Shown here: piece after piece, positions 11,688-23,200 of the stretch
Layout: the number at the start of each line of letters is the position of its first letter
Position numbering within the stretch: position 1 is the stretch's first letter
NCBI RefSeq assembly: GCF_003589595.1
Contig: NW_020655550.1
Span: 5,556-69,555, forward strand
Reading direction: 5' to 3'
DNA from: Hyposmocoma kahamanoa
Lineage: Eukaryota > Arthropoda > Insecta > Lepidoptera > Cosmopterigidae
Length of the DNA stretch: 64,000 bases
Notes under the pieces: generated by a model
What the model was told of the DNA's origin: nothing
What the model saw: only the letters and a program-made list of their open reading frames with translations
Databases searched by the model: none
Translations under genes and position numbers: made by a program

Positions 11688-14600
11688 ATCTGGACTTTTA
11701 TATGTTGATTATATGAGTCACTTTTTCAACAACGTCGGACTCTAAGGAAGGTATGGAAACCTATGAAGAGTTCTGTCGATCAGTGTACAAATACCAATAG
11801 AGAGTACGTGTACAATATTTCAGGACCGATTGTCCGACCCTCGTGACTTCATCGATGTCGGTTTGTGAATTAATTACCCGCTTAATGGCCTGTGCTAGTC
11901 TGCTAGCTATAATTTAGTACTATCAATACCAATTTAAGTGCGTAATCAGACATGTCACGCTACGCGATAATCGCAGGACAGACGTTTGGTATCAAAATTC
12001 GTTCTCTGTCCAACGTAACCTGACATTTTATCCTAAATGTAAACGTTAACTATAACAACAATATTTTTTTTATCTTGAGCTTACAGCTCGGTTTATCGCC
12101 ATCTTTATTCCTTGTAAAATAAATTCAAATCTAAGTTTATAGACGAGATATCTCCTTTGGCGCGTTTACAAGCTATCGCGTGCACAGAAACTGAAATGGT
12201 TGACAGAAACGAATTGGTTTTCCAATATTTTGTGAACAAATAAAGATTGGAATGGTAGACATTGGAAAGTCAAATTGGTTTTGGATTATTTTTTTTAGTG
12301 AAGATTATGAAAAGCCGACCTAAAAATAAATTTGTATTTGTGTGTTGTAAAGACATTAAATTGCTGCAAAATAACATTAGAGATGATGAAATGAGTTTAG
12401 TTTAAGTACGCATGAGTACGTATAGTTTGCACTTAAATTATAGTAAGTGACATTAACGAATGTTTCACGTTTCGGCTTCTGAGAATTATAGTTAAGACTG
12501 TGTTTTATATATATCTGGCGTTATGTTACGTATGGTGTTGACACGGTTACAGTATCTACCTAGGTAAATATTTTTACGCACTTGATGTCTTATAGGTGTC
12601 GTATTTCGTACTTACGTAGTACACACGTAATGTACGTTCGTATAATGTAGATTATGTTTCACTAAAAATATAGGTAGTATCACCCGCTGTTTGTTTTGCT
12701 TGTTACACACTCTGGATATTAGTGAGATAAAATTTAATCATTACGCAAACGAATTGACTGACGTAAGATAGACAGCAACATGTAAATGCCTGCGAGCTTA
12801 ATTATTGATACAAATCCCGAAAGTACGAAGCTGTAATGGGTACATGCGAATCGATCCAAATTTGCGCGTGCGCGGGCGTTCGTTCTACGAAACTTTCATA
12901 ATCTCTGCATTACGGCTGTTTCCAGGGTTGATACTAGGCAATTTCGTAGTATATTTATGTAGATTATTTCAAATCTGCATTTGAAACATTAAATGCAATG
13001 GTGTTTAAGCTGTGTGTATACACAATGCAAGGCAGTTCACTGAAGTTTGTTGGTAGTTGTTGTGTATTGTTTGGGTCTTGATACTCAACAGTGAGGGAAC
13101 GACAAAAAAGAAGAGTTGTGTAATATATATAATGTGTTGATTTGCATTCTCGCCATATTTACAGGTGTCGTTCTATATACAACTGAACCCAAATCACAAA
13201 AAAAAATCGAAAGAAAAATTTTCGTAAATTCCTATTTTTTATTTAATTGTGGTAAACAAATTTGATCCAAAGGTCATTGACTTGCACGGCACTTGCGGAA
13301 AGAAACGCATTTTAGATCTATTTGGTGGTGGGGTGCGGGTAGCGACGACGGGCGAGTGTTGTATCGAGCGCGCGATTGGTAGATCAGTAGACCTTGCTTC
13401 CCGTACTGTGTCTACGTTACGCTGGCATCCCGCATAGGTACATTATGTTCTAGTCTGTCACGAAATGCCAAGTGGTTTGGTATGTAAACAAGAGTTAGTA
13501 CACAACTACCAGGTTCACCAAAACCTGCATGTTAATCCATCAAGTACAAGTGCGTATCTATTCTTATGGCATGATGTGAAACGTTTAGTTTACGCGGAGG
13601 ATACGTGTGTCGAAGTTTCTGCTTTCAAAGTTGTGAAGTCTAATGTTGAAGCAAAACTCACGTGCGAATCTCTGCATAGCTGGTGGTGGCTCCGGTACGG
13701 AGTCTGCCACTAGCTAGAGCTAGGTGCTTCTAGCAATAGTTTCATGTAACTTAAAGTTGGTAAGTACCAAATCTAAATTACAAAAAACTCTTTCACTCAA
13801 CTTTTCTAATTAATGTAAATAAATAGTAAATTATAACAATACTAGTACTATAGTAATCATAATTTAAAAATGGGTGAATAAGCGATCGAGAAATATTACG
13901 TATCGCACGGTGAAGCGGGTGGCGGAGTCACTACCCTTACCTGGTGCATATGACTTGAAACAATTTTGCAACAGTTTACTAGATACAATTAGAATATTGA
14001 ACAGAATTTTTTTTTAATATTTTTAAATGATTTAACATTATTTCAATTATTAATTTCTTAAATACGGCTAGAATGTAAATCAACACATTGTATATATTTG
14101 ATATAATATTAAATATGAGTATTGTTGTCAAAGAAGCAATTAAATTGACAAATTTATCACTACAATTTGCTTGTGGATTTTTTTGTGACAATTAAAAAAT
14201 ACATAAAAATACAACGCGTAGACAAGACGATTGCAATTTATACGTATAGTTACATTCCCAGAAATTGGTTACGTATTTGCTGATAGAATAAAAGGGCAGA
14301 AGCGTCTTACAGTGTAACTAGTCAAGGGTACAAATTTATTTCCACTATATTTCATGCAAATCGTAAGGTTATTACAAAACTAATATATTTTTTTAAATTA
14401 TTGTAAAGGCTAACAGACTCTCAGTGACGGCATTGGGTTGATAACCCTATAGCTGCGCCTGATTCGAAGCGCATAGTGAAAGCGCGTCGTGGGTGGACGT
14501 CAGATCACAGACTATGACTACCATGTAGCGAATGAGGATGTCTGGCGAATCGCAAAGCAGATTATGGGAAACTATCCACCTAGATACAGACAATTTCACC

Positions 14601-14705
14601 ACTTCTATTAACGATGTATACTTATATAACATATATCATTCTACATGTAACATTTGTATGTATGTATTTGTACATGTGAGTTTCTAATATTTATACTACA
14701 GTTAT
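11688..14705. other. Long stretch without a recognised gene
   Basis: Two adjacent plus-strand open frames at 13249-13437 (GTG start) and 13465-13713 have more balanced base use than their surroundings. I recognise no domain, signal peptide or clear splice sites in them. A CpG-richer patch lies near 12840-12900. They could be relics of a gene or chance. Confidence 0.4.
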
Positions 14706-14707
14706 AG

Positions 14708-14940
14708 TTCGTCCAGGTAAATACTGCCTCCATACCAATTTCAGCCGCTAAGCAGTAATGCTCATACTACTGTGTTCCGATTTTGAAGAGTATGGGTACT
14801 GGTGAAACTACAACCTCATGGACAACTTTATGTCTCAGAATGACGGGCGCAGTGGCAGTGCCCCTCAGGTCTTTGCGATTGAAAGATCTGAGTGCAGGCG
14901 CATATCTTGTTCATCCCATTACTTTATATCATAATATAAT
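14708..14940 (+). mobile_element. Family A retroposon-like repeat
   Basis: It contains GTTCGTCCAGGTAAATACTG, CGCTAAGCAGTAATG, TGACGGGCGCAGTGGCAGTG and CTTTGCGATTGAAAGATCTG. The 3' part is shortened and degenerate. Confidence 0.75.
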
Positions 14941-14954
14941 CTCTGTACAGAGAA

Positions 14955-15193
14955 CTAAAAAAAACCGACTTCAAAAGTCATTCATCCCCTAGTTTGCCTC
15001 CCTTAAAGGTGGAACACTTTCTTCAAATTGAAATGGGACCAATCCTGAGGTATCCTCTTTCCAACAAAAAAAGAATCGTCACAATCGGTTCACAAATGCC
15101 GAAATGCCGATGAGTTATCGCGTAACATGCGTACAAAAAAAACATGCAGTCGATTTGAGAACCTCCTCCTTTTTTTTGAAGTCGGTTAAAACG
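14955..15193. mobile_element. MITE with AACCGACTTCAAA ends
   Basis: About 235 bp bounded by inverted ends: AAAAACCGACTTCAAAAG on the left and TTTTTGAAGTCGGTTAAA on the right. There is no coding capacity. Internal sequence (GATGAGTTATCGCGTAAC, GAACCTCCTCC) recurs inverted in the partial copy at 54637. Confidence 0.75.
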
Positions 15194-15237
15194 AATAGAA
15201 TGAAGACTATGGTCATTGCCATAGGGCCATTTACATA

Positions 15238-16484
15238 GGGCGCACTATAATTTTCCGGAACTGGCCATACTTACATAAACAATATTCAAAAAGTAATTGC
15301 AACATTTGAAAATGGAACTCTTTGGCTGTAGAACACAGTTTCCTTCATCTGACTGTCACTGGTTATTACATTGTGGCGTTATTTTAGAAATTGGTTGTCT
15401 ACATCACCATGGATTTAACTCGTGAAAATTTTCGTAGTATGATTTTCTACGACTTTAAGTGTAATGTAACAGCTCAGCGGAGCTTCGCTTGGCTTCAAAC
15501 TGCTTTTGGCGATGAAGCACCATGCAAGACGACTATCTATCTCAGTGACGAATTTCGTGATGGTCGCCCGTCCACTGCTGTGAACAACAAAAACATCGAT
15601 GCTGTGCGCCGTATGATCAAACCAGACAGGCATGTGACATACCATGAGATTCGGGCATCTTTAGGCATAGGCTTGAGTTAAATACAATCAATAGTACAAA
15701 AACACTTGGGTGTGAAAAAGCTGTGCTTTCGGTGGATCCCACACAATTTGACTAAGGCTCAAAAAACGGATTGTGTCACTTGATACAATGCCATGCTTAC
15801 CAGATTCAACGAAGGGATGTCAAATTTGGTGTGGAACATAGTAACAGGTGACGAAACATGGATTTATAGTTACGATCCCAAAACAAAGTAGCAATCGAGC
15901 GTATAGGTCTTTCGAGATGAGCCGAAACGAACCAAAGTGGCGCGCGTGGAAAGTGCCTCTAAGCGGATGATTGCTTCTTTTTTTAATAAAACTGGACACG
16001 CGGCTACTGTTGCTTTGGAGAATCGTTGTACCGTGAATAGTGATTGGTACACGACCATTTGTTTGCCGGAAGTTATAGACAAACTCCGCAAAAATAACCG
16101 TAAACGTCGTATCATCTTGCACTACGATAATGAATTTTTGAAGGTGAACAACGTTGACCTTATGAGCCATTCCGCTTACAGTCCCGATCTGGCACCTTGT
16201 GACTTTTATTTATTTCCAAAAATTAAGAACCAGTTACGCGGTCAACTATTTTCATCACCGGAAGAGGCTGTCGAAGTGTATGAAAAATATGTTTCAGAGA
16301 TTGTCACGGAGGAGTGGCACAAATGTTTTCAAAATTGGTTCATTTGTATGAAAAAGTGCATTAACGCTATATAATATATTGAGATATATAATATATGGAG
16401 AATATTTTGAGAAATAATAAATTCATTTCTGACCATTTATAGTATTTTTTCTTATTCATTCCGGAAACTTACAGTGCACCCCAC
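15238..16484 (+). mobile_element. Decayed mariner-like DNA transposon
   Basis: Imperfect terminal inverted repeats bound it. The left end reads GGGCGCACTATAATTTTCCG and the right end, reversed, GGGGTGCACTGTAAGTTTCC. TA lies directly outside the left end. The length of about 1.25 kb is normal for mariner, and the interior holds a broken transposase. Confidence 0.8.
15409..16374 (+). pseudogene. Mariner-type transposase, broken
   Basis: This would be the cut-and-paste DDE transposase. Three pieces follow one another. An N-terminal helix-turn-helix part opens at ATG 15409 (ENFRSMIFYDFKCNVTAQRS, then GRPSTAVNNKNI) and stops at 15679. A middle part has WIPHNLTKAQK and the first catalytic block VTGDETWIYSYDPKTK, with in-frame stops. 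A C-terminal frame runs to TAA at 16374 with LHYDNEF, YSPDLAPCDFYLFPKIKNQL and EWHKCFQNWFICMKKCI. The spacing between LHYDN and SPDLAPCD is about a dozen residues shorter than in normal mariners, so an internal deletion has removed part of the catalytic core. It is not functional and differs clearly from the mariner at 49133. Confidence 0.88.
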
Positions 16485-17092
16485 GTATTATGTAAGGTTA
16501 TACGGTAAAATTAAAAAAAATATATTCGATGAGGAGCATGTTTAGTTCGAGATATTTCTTAAACTAAAATTTTAAGACGTTAAGAATTATGAAATAATGA
16601 AGATATCATTAAGTATTAGTATTAAATATGCGATTTTAGATTTGGTACAACATTACGCCTTTATTAACAGTTTGAATGTCTTGAGTGTCGTCTGCCGATA
16701 AATGCTCTTTAGCAATTGCAGGAACATATTCCTTCAGATGACGCAAGCATTGACGTCTAGGAAATTCGCTTGCACAACAATGTCTAGGTGTACTATGTAT
16801 ATTCTGTATAATATATGTATCTTAAGTTGTGCTCGGACTCCGCCGTGGCGAATTATGGTTCACGAGCGTACCATTTATCGTGTCCTTGCCCTTTCGGTCA
16901 ATCTGTTTTTTAGTAGTTTATGTAGTATTATACATCTGGTCTCGGCACAATTAATACGTCTATGGGCTGTGAGGTTAAGTCAGCATTGTCGAAACCTCTT
17001 TAGATTAATAAAGCATATTTTTACTTAATAAGTGTTTTTTCCGCTCAATTATAATAGAATAACTTTTTGTAAATAGTACAGTTTTTTCATAA
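16485..17092. other. No recognised gene
   Basis: A plus-strand open frame at 16702-17028 has no recognisable motif and no strong splice sites. Confidence 0.45.
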
Positions 17093-17343
17093 TACCAAGA
17101 GACGGGATTAACAAATCGAGCGATGGTGATAAACAATAAGCCTGTCCATTACAGTCGCAGTACTGGTCAGAGCTTTAAGTCGCAAAGTTCTGAGGGGCAG
17201 CCACTGCGCCCGTAATCCTGAGACATAAGTTGACAAGTCCCACGTGCCTTTAATTTCACCGGCACCTTCAAAACCGAATGCTTGGCTGCAGAAATAGGGA
17301 AAGTGGCAGTAATTTTGACGGTCGAACTCTTTCACAAGGAGCT
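17093..17343 (-). mobile_element. Family A retroposon-like repeat
   Basis: Minus orientation, near full length: GCTCCTTGTGAAAGAGTTCG at 17343, GGTGCCGGTGAAATTAAAGG, TCAGGATTACGGGCGCAGTG, and a degraded end in CTCTTGGTATTATG. Confidence 0.8.
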
Positions 17344-20076
17344 TTATTGCTGCTATTTTTTTTCTAAACTATAATTAAAAGACTTAGCTAATCCAAGTCG
17401 AGTAGAGAAATTGGGAAAAATGCTATATTACCAGAAGGCTTGTTAAGTTAACGTCGTTAATAGGTTTTAATGACAAAAATTCCATGGTATTAAGTATTTT
17501 ATGAGTATCTCTTTTACAGCACTAAGAAGTGCTAGTCAGGTCATTAAAGTTAGCCAAGGTTTTGAAATCCTCAGTCATGCTATTGACTCATAATTAGTAG
17601 TCGGATGTTCGGATGCTTTATCTAAAGCTCACTTTTTCCGGTGAATCTCTATCGCTGTATGGAGACCGCTTCTTAAATATATATCTTCTTTTAAATCCCG
17701 GAATGCGGGAAAAAACAAATATACGCGATTTAAATCCGGAAAAATAGTTTCATTTCCTATGTGTAACAATCGCGAAAACATAAGAACTCAACATTTATAA
17801 GTACAACACTAGACTGTAAACGTAGTCATTCACAGAACTAGTGGGTGATAAAAATATTAGTCGTTCTGTGAAGAATCTCAGTAGTTCTATTTATTAACAT
17901 AAAATTATGGGAAGAAAAATATCAATAGTTCTGTCAACAGAACTGTACAATGGAAGTAGTGGGAGTAATCGTCCAGCTATATTACAACATCACTATGTTA
18001 CAACGTCGTATATCTACCTGACTGTTACTTTCCTAAAGAACGTTGCGTATGTCATATAGTATTAATGGAATCAGGTTTCCTTCCTTATTCCGATAGATAT
18101 TCGTTGACTTGAACAACATGTCCACGAAAACATAAAACTGAGTCGTAAACTGGTAACAACTGGCTTAGACTTATCATGAAATTTACCATCCATATTGTCT
18201 TCTGAATTTTTTTAAATAAAACCAAAACAGATCTTTTCAAATGAAATCATTCATTAAAATTTAATAATTCAAATAAATTCACTTATAGTACTTTACCATT
18301 AACCATACCTTCACCTTCGAACATACATGTACCCTACTGAGATAGTACATTTGATTGAAGTTTAATGTCAGTCGAAGTATGTACCTTTTAGAAACATACT
18401 AAATATAAGTACAACATTTCACTTTGCGTCTTAAATACAAGGCTTCCAGTGGCTTTTGGAAAAAATTTAAGTATAGAAATTGATCCCAACTAGGAAAGAA
18501 AATATTAAATTTTTACAAAATCACATTTTAGAAAGTAAGTCACTAGATTTATTTATTGTCAGCGAATGTGTGATCATATTGGTATTACAAGCATCATAAG
18601 ATCAACTCTCTGTTATTACAATTCACAGTAAAACTTATATTAATAAGTAGCTCAATTGTTCGTCTAGTGATGCTCAATGCAAAATCAAGACAGCTTATTA
18701 TTTTTTTCAATTAATTAATTGAAAAAAATCGCAGTCTTAGTCTTGGTCTCGGGTCAGTACATCTGGCCTTGGTCTTGTAGAGTCAGTTTTGGTCTCGGTC
18801 TTGATACAAGATTCTCGTAAGTCTTGCTATTACCTATTATTACTTAACAAATTATCTTATTCTTACAAAAAGTCACAAAGAGGATCTGTTTAGACTTTAG
18901 AACAAGCAATAGAATGGTTCGTTTTCATTACATATTGACGTAGGTACAATGAAGGCCAACGAAATTACGAAAAATTAACTTTCCAATATTTTTATGATCA
19001 CGTTCCTTGGTTACAATTTTAGATTAATTTAGATTAAACTCGCAATATTATTCATATGCATTAATAAATAATACTAGTTAACGTATGTTATGGGTACAAG
19101 TTATGATGATACGCTTCAGGGAACACTACGCCGCCCATCGGGTCGTTATTTAGATTTTTCATTTTCGGTATATATTGTTCGCTAGTGTTTTTTCTTGTCA
19201 CACTTTTATTACAAGTACATATTATTTTATGTATGCAAAAAACTATATACTTCAAAATATAATCATCAACACAATAGGTATAACAAATAAGTAACTTTGT
19301 AGGTAGTTAGTTAATATTGATTACCTACACCTGGGAACATCTATCAATATCGATATTAATTTCAAACCAAATGCACCAATACCTAACGCCCATACGTCTA
19401 GTGACTCAGTCTTGTTCTTGCTCAAGTCTTGCAGAGTCTGTCTCGGTCTTGCAAAATTACAAGTACAAAACCGGGACTCAAGATCAAGACCGATTTTGGG
19501 CAACACTATTTTTATCATTCATCGAAATTCTACCCGAAAGAGCTGTCAAATCGAAAACCAATAATATACGTAAAAAAACACGTATAAACCACTGATAATT
19601 CTGAGTGTTTAAGGGTAAGGAATAAGGGTCTTAGGAATAAGTATTAAAGCTGGTGCTGACCATACCATTTGACGTGCGATCTTTTGTTTATGTTAAGGGG
19701 TTTTAGTATTTTTCGTGACGGTTGTTTTTACTTCTAAAGAGTCTACGTTCAAAATGACCGTGCGGTTGGTTGTTTTCGAACAGAGTACAACTATAATACA
19801 ACTTAAGATAGAATATAATTGCTCTGCAGTAGCTAAAGATATTTTGACAAAGTTTACTACATCACATATAGCTTTTTTACGTAGGGAAGCCTTTTAATAT
19901 TACGTCGGTGTTGCGTCTGAGTGTAATTAGTGACAATTTAACATTTAGTTTTCCAACGTAGGCCTTTACTTTAGATAAGCATCATATTTCATCAAGATGT
20001 AATGCAGGTCCCTTACATGTATTAGAAAGAAACATGTTGTACACGGAGTGCTCCCATCATAACCACTGCACGGCCA
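17344..20076. other. Stretch downstream of the host gene without a recognised gene
   Basis: It holds a 30-bp palindrome (18700-18729). Two patches of degenerate TCTTGGTCTCGG-like hexamers lie near 18735-18830 and 19395-19495, on either side of ordinary AT-rich DNA. No coding block was recognised. Confidence 0.5.
18700..18729. repeat. Perfect 30-bp palindrome
   Basis: The segment reads identically on both strands. It is built of an A, seven T, CAATTAATTAATTG, seven A and a T. It could form a cruciform or simply reflect AT-rich composition. Confidence 0.85.
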
Positions 20077-20082
20077 TTTATT
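20077..20082 (-). promoter_or_regulatory. Poly(A) signal AATAAA
   Basis: On the minus strand a canonical AATAAA lies 22 bases past the TAG stop of the JHBP-family gene, a plausible distance for a short 3' UTR. Confidence 0.75.
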
Positions 20083-20103
20083 CTACACCACTGTTGGTAA
20101 AGG

Positions 20104-20285
20104 CTACTCCTTCTCAAAGAACTCCTGAGTGAGTGGTATATGCGTGAGTTGGTCGTACGTGTAAGTGTCGAAGAATCGTTGCGTGACGTTCATGGCGTAG
20201 TCGATGGCGTAGTCCAGGATCGGTCCGCCAAATTCCTGTGCAACCAGTTGCGAGTTCGAGTTCAATACTTGTAGGACGTTAGCAC
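20104..20285 (-). CDS. JHBP-family gene, exon 5 (terminal coding exon)
   Basis: The acceptor is TTACAG before GTGCTAAC, completing codon Ser196. It encodes residues 196-255, including QEFGGPILDYAIDYAMNVTQ, the C-terminal helix region typical of takeout proteins, and ends EFFEKE then TAG. It starts with the last two bases of a split codon, matching exon 4. Confidence 0.95.
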
Positions 20286-23200
20286 CTGTAATTCATTTGT
20301 TGTTTTAATTCGTGTAATATACACATTCTGTAAATGGTGAAGTGCTTCTTTTTGATAATTGTAATGTTAGAGATACGCTAGGTATGTAATATGACCCAGT
20401 AGCATGCGTAGGCGGATCCTGAGTCGTCTCTCTATGGCGGTGGGATTGACCGCTGGGTTTTAGTGGGTATACAGGAGTCCCACATAACCGCTTGCTGTAC
20501 CCCCGATGCGAGTGGTAGGCGTAAAGCATTTCCCACTTCCCAGCGTAAAAAAGGAGGTAATTAATTTATGTTGCTATTATATTACCTACCCATTGTGTAT
20601 GGCGAATAAAGTGACTTATGAACAATATTTTTATATCGTGTTCTTAGTAATTATCGCGATCAACCTAATTTTTCGCGATTATTACACATTGAAAATGTAA
20701 CTATTTTTTCGGATCAGCAGGTCGATTCAGAACCTTATGATAACTCTGTTGTCGACCGATTCGATTAGATATCGTACGATTTTAAATGTTTATTGAATTG
20801 ATTAAAGGACTGGTAACTGTAAAGGTACTAACTGGGTGATAATCTTTTATAGACGGCGTTACGACTAAAAAGTGGTTGAAAAACCAAATACAAAGACACG
20901 ACGCAAGCACATAGAAAAATTAGTGAGGTCCGCTGGTTCGTTCCGTGGCTTAGTTGGTATAGCGTCTGGCACGGTAAGCTAGAAGACGTCAGTTCGAATC
21001 CGGCCGGATCGAAGAAGTTTTTTCTTTGATCTTTCTTTCTTTCTTTAATAATTATCGTACGATTTCTTTTCATTTTTATTCACAATAACCAACTATCGAA
21101 TTCGAAACCGAACCGAAGTGACGTCTCACCCGTACGATTACTCGAACTTCTCGACCGGCAAAGGCTACAAACGTTATTCAGAACACAGTTATCGAATGAG
21201 TACCGAACGTCCTATTGTTTACAAAGCAAGAATGTATTATGGAAATCTTTATTTATTTAAAAAAAAAATTGGATTTCGTTCAATTTTATTAATTTATTTT
21301 AGTGCAAGACTAATGCATTCCTATATTTTAGGCCATTAAAGTCTTAAAAATGTATATAAAAGGATTTTAATTTTTCTTATAATCTATTTCACCGACTAAC
21401 TCCGTAAATGCTGTTGGATAAAGATATCGTATCCGAATCGAACGTTGTAACTCGAATGTTCTGAATAGCTCGGAAAGCGCCCTTCGATTCGAGAACGATA
21501 TCCAATCGAATGATTCGGTTAAATATCGAAGAGTTCTGAATCGGGGGCCAGGGGGTCTACTCTCGTTCTCTGTCCGACATCAGCCTGAAACAGTTGCGAA
21601 ATTAACAGACGCACGATGCGAATGAAGCTTCATACTTAACATTGTCTTTAAATTTGGTCGAGTATTACTTTATTGGAAATACTTGTTTCGGGTGGATGTC
21701 AGACGGAGAACGAGTGAATCGCGTATATTTGCTTTTTTAAACAAAAACCAACGTATACTTTTAAACTTTCGCGTTGCATGGTACTAACATTTGGAAACGG
21801 GAAGAAACGCGTTTACATACGAATAGCAGTCAGCCCGTGACCACGGCCAGTGCAACCTGCCCGAAACGTCGGGAATCTAGGTAGGTGTGAAAAATTCCTA
21901 TTTGTGTGTAACGCGTTTATTCCCGTGTCCAAATGTTAAAAACCAACGTTTCGGCCTCAGTATGGTCCGTCGGAGAAGACGAAGTCATCAACCAGTCACT
22001 TAGGTCTAATATTAATGCAAACCACCTTATTCTGAACTATAGTTCCAAAAGTTAGTAATTTAAATATCTTATTCTTATTTATTATTTTTATCAAATTTGT
22101 AATATGTGCAAAATATATGTAAATTGGAAACGCGATTAAACTCGCGATAAAGCGCGATCCGTAAAAATAGTTTTATTTCTAAATATACATATTTGTAATA
22201 TCTATCTACATACATAACGACATATATACCTATATATATGTATGTACGTATGTATGTGTATATTGTTAGACGAGATTTAGGAAAGCCTAGATATTCTGTG
22301 TACTTACTAATTTCAGCGCTGCCTCTAAAGAGATTTGTGAGATTAAGTTTGAGATCGGTGCCATAGTCAGCTTTGTACTTATACGAGTTGATTTTGTAGT
22401 GTCCGTCGCCCTTGTCGTTTTTCACCACCTTCTCCAGCACTTCGAGACGTATTCGTTGATTCCCTACGAAAAAAATATCGGGTTTAAAGTAACGGAACTA
22501 TTACTACTTAAATTAAAACATACTTCTGAAATGAGCATTTTCGTTACATCTCGAATACTAATAATAGTTTAATACTGCCTCTGTTGCCGAACAGTTACCA
22601 TGCTGATCTGCTACGCAGAAGTCCCGGGTTCGATTCTCTAAATAGCTTTTAAATAGGTAGAAGGTAGCTTCTAAATAGGTAGAAACCGATCATCGTGCAT
22701 TAATACGTCTTGCGTCCTACAGCCTATTCGTAAATTAAAACAAGTTAAGCCATGTAGGCATTTTGATCCCGCGGCACAAGAAAGTGCGTAATATGTAAAT
22801 GCGTTTAAGTGCCAATGCCACTTTTTAATTTTGTTTTAAACGGCAAAGCAATGTGTCCCAGGGGCCGCAGGTCGTGATCTTACCAGAGTTTCTTTTATGG
22901 GCAGTTGGCAAGTCAATTACCCTAGGGCACCTATTACTTACCTATTACTAACGCTGTACCTTGCCGAGGTGACCGATTTTTAGTTCACATGATCTGCTAA
23001 TGATCACATAGTTTTAAAAACAAACATGCAAAAAAGTTTTAAATTCAACTTAATATTTTTAATACGAAATTTGAATACAAAGTATTTTTTACAACCACTT
23101 AAGAAAAAATAAGTTGTTCTATGAAAAAGAAGGGGCATAAAAATACTATTTGTCTCAATCTGCGCCGCCATATTGGGAGGCATTACATAAGGATGGTCTT

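Larger units (their letters stand above)
20286..22307 (-). other. Intron 4 of the JHBP-family gene
   Basis: About 2.0 kb. It contains a family C repeat (20385-20515), an S1 SINE (20785-21050) and otherwise AT-rich sequence. A TATCGAATTCG-like region at 21070-21560 matches no family I know. Confidence 0.85.

Noticed and set aside
13249..13713. A host gene of two exons
   Set aside because: The two frames look somewhat protein-like, but the first starts with GTG, no splice sites join them and no family could be recognised.
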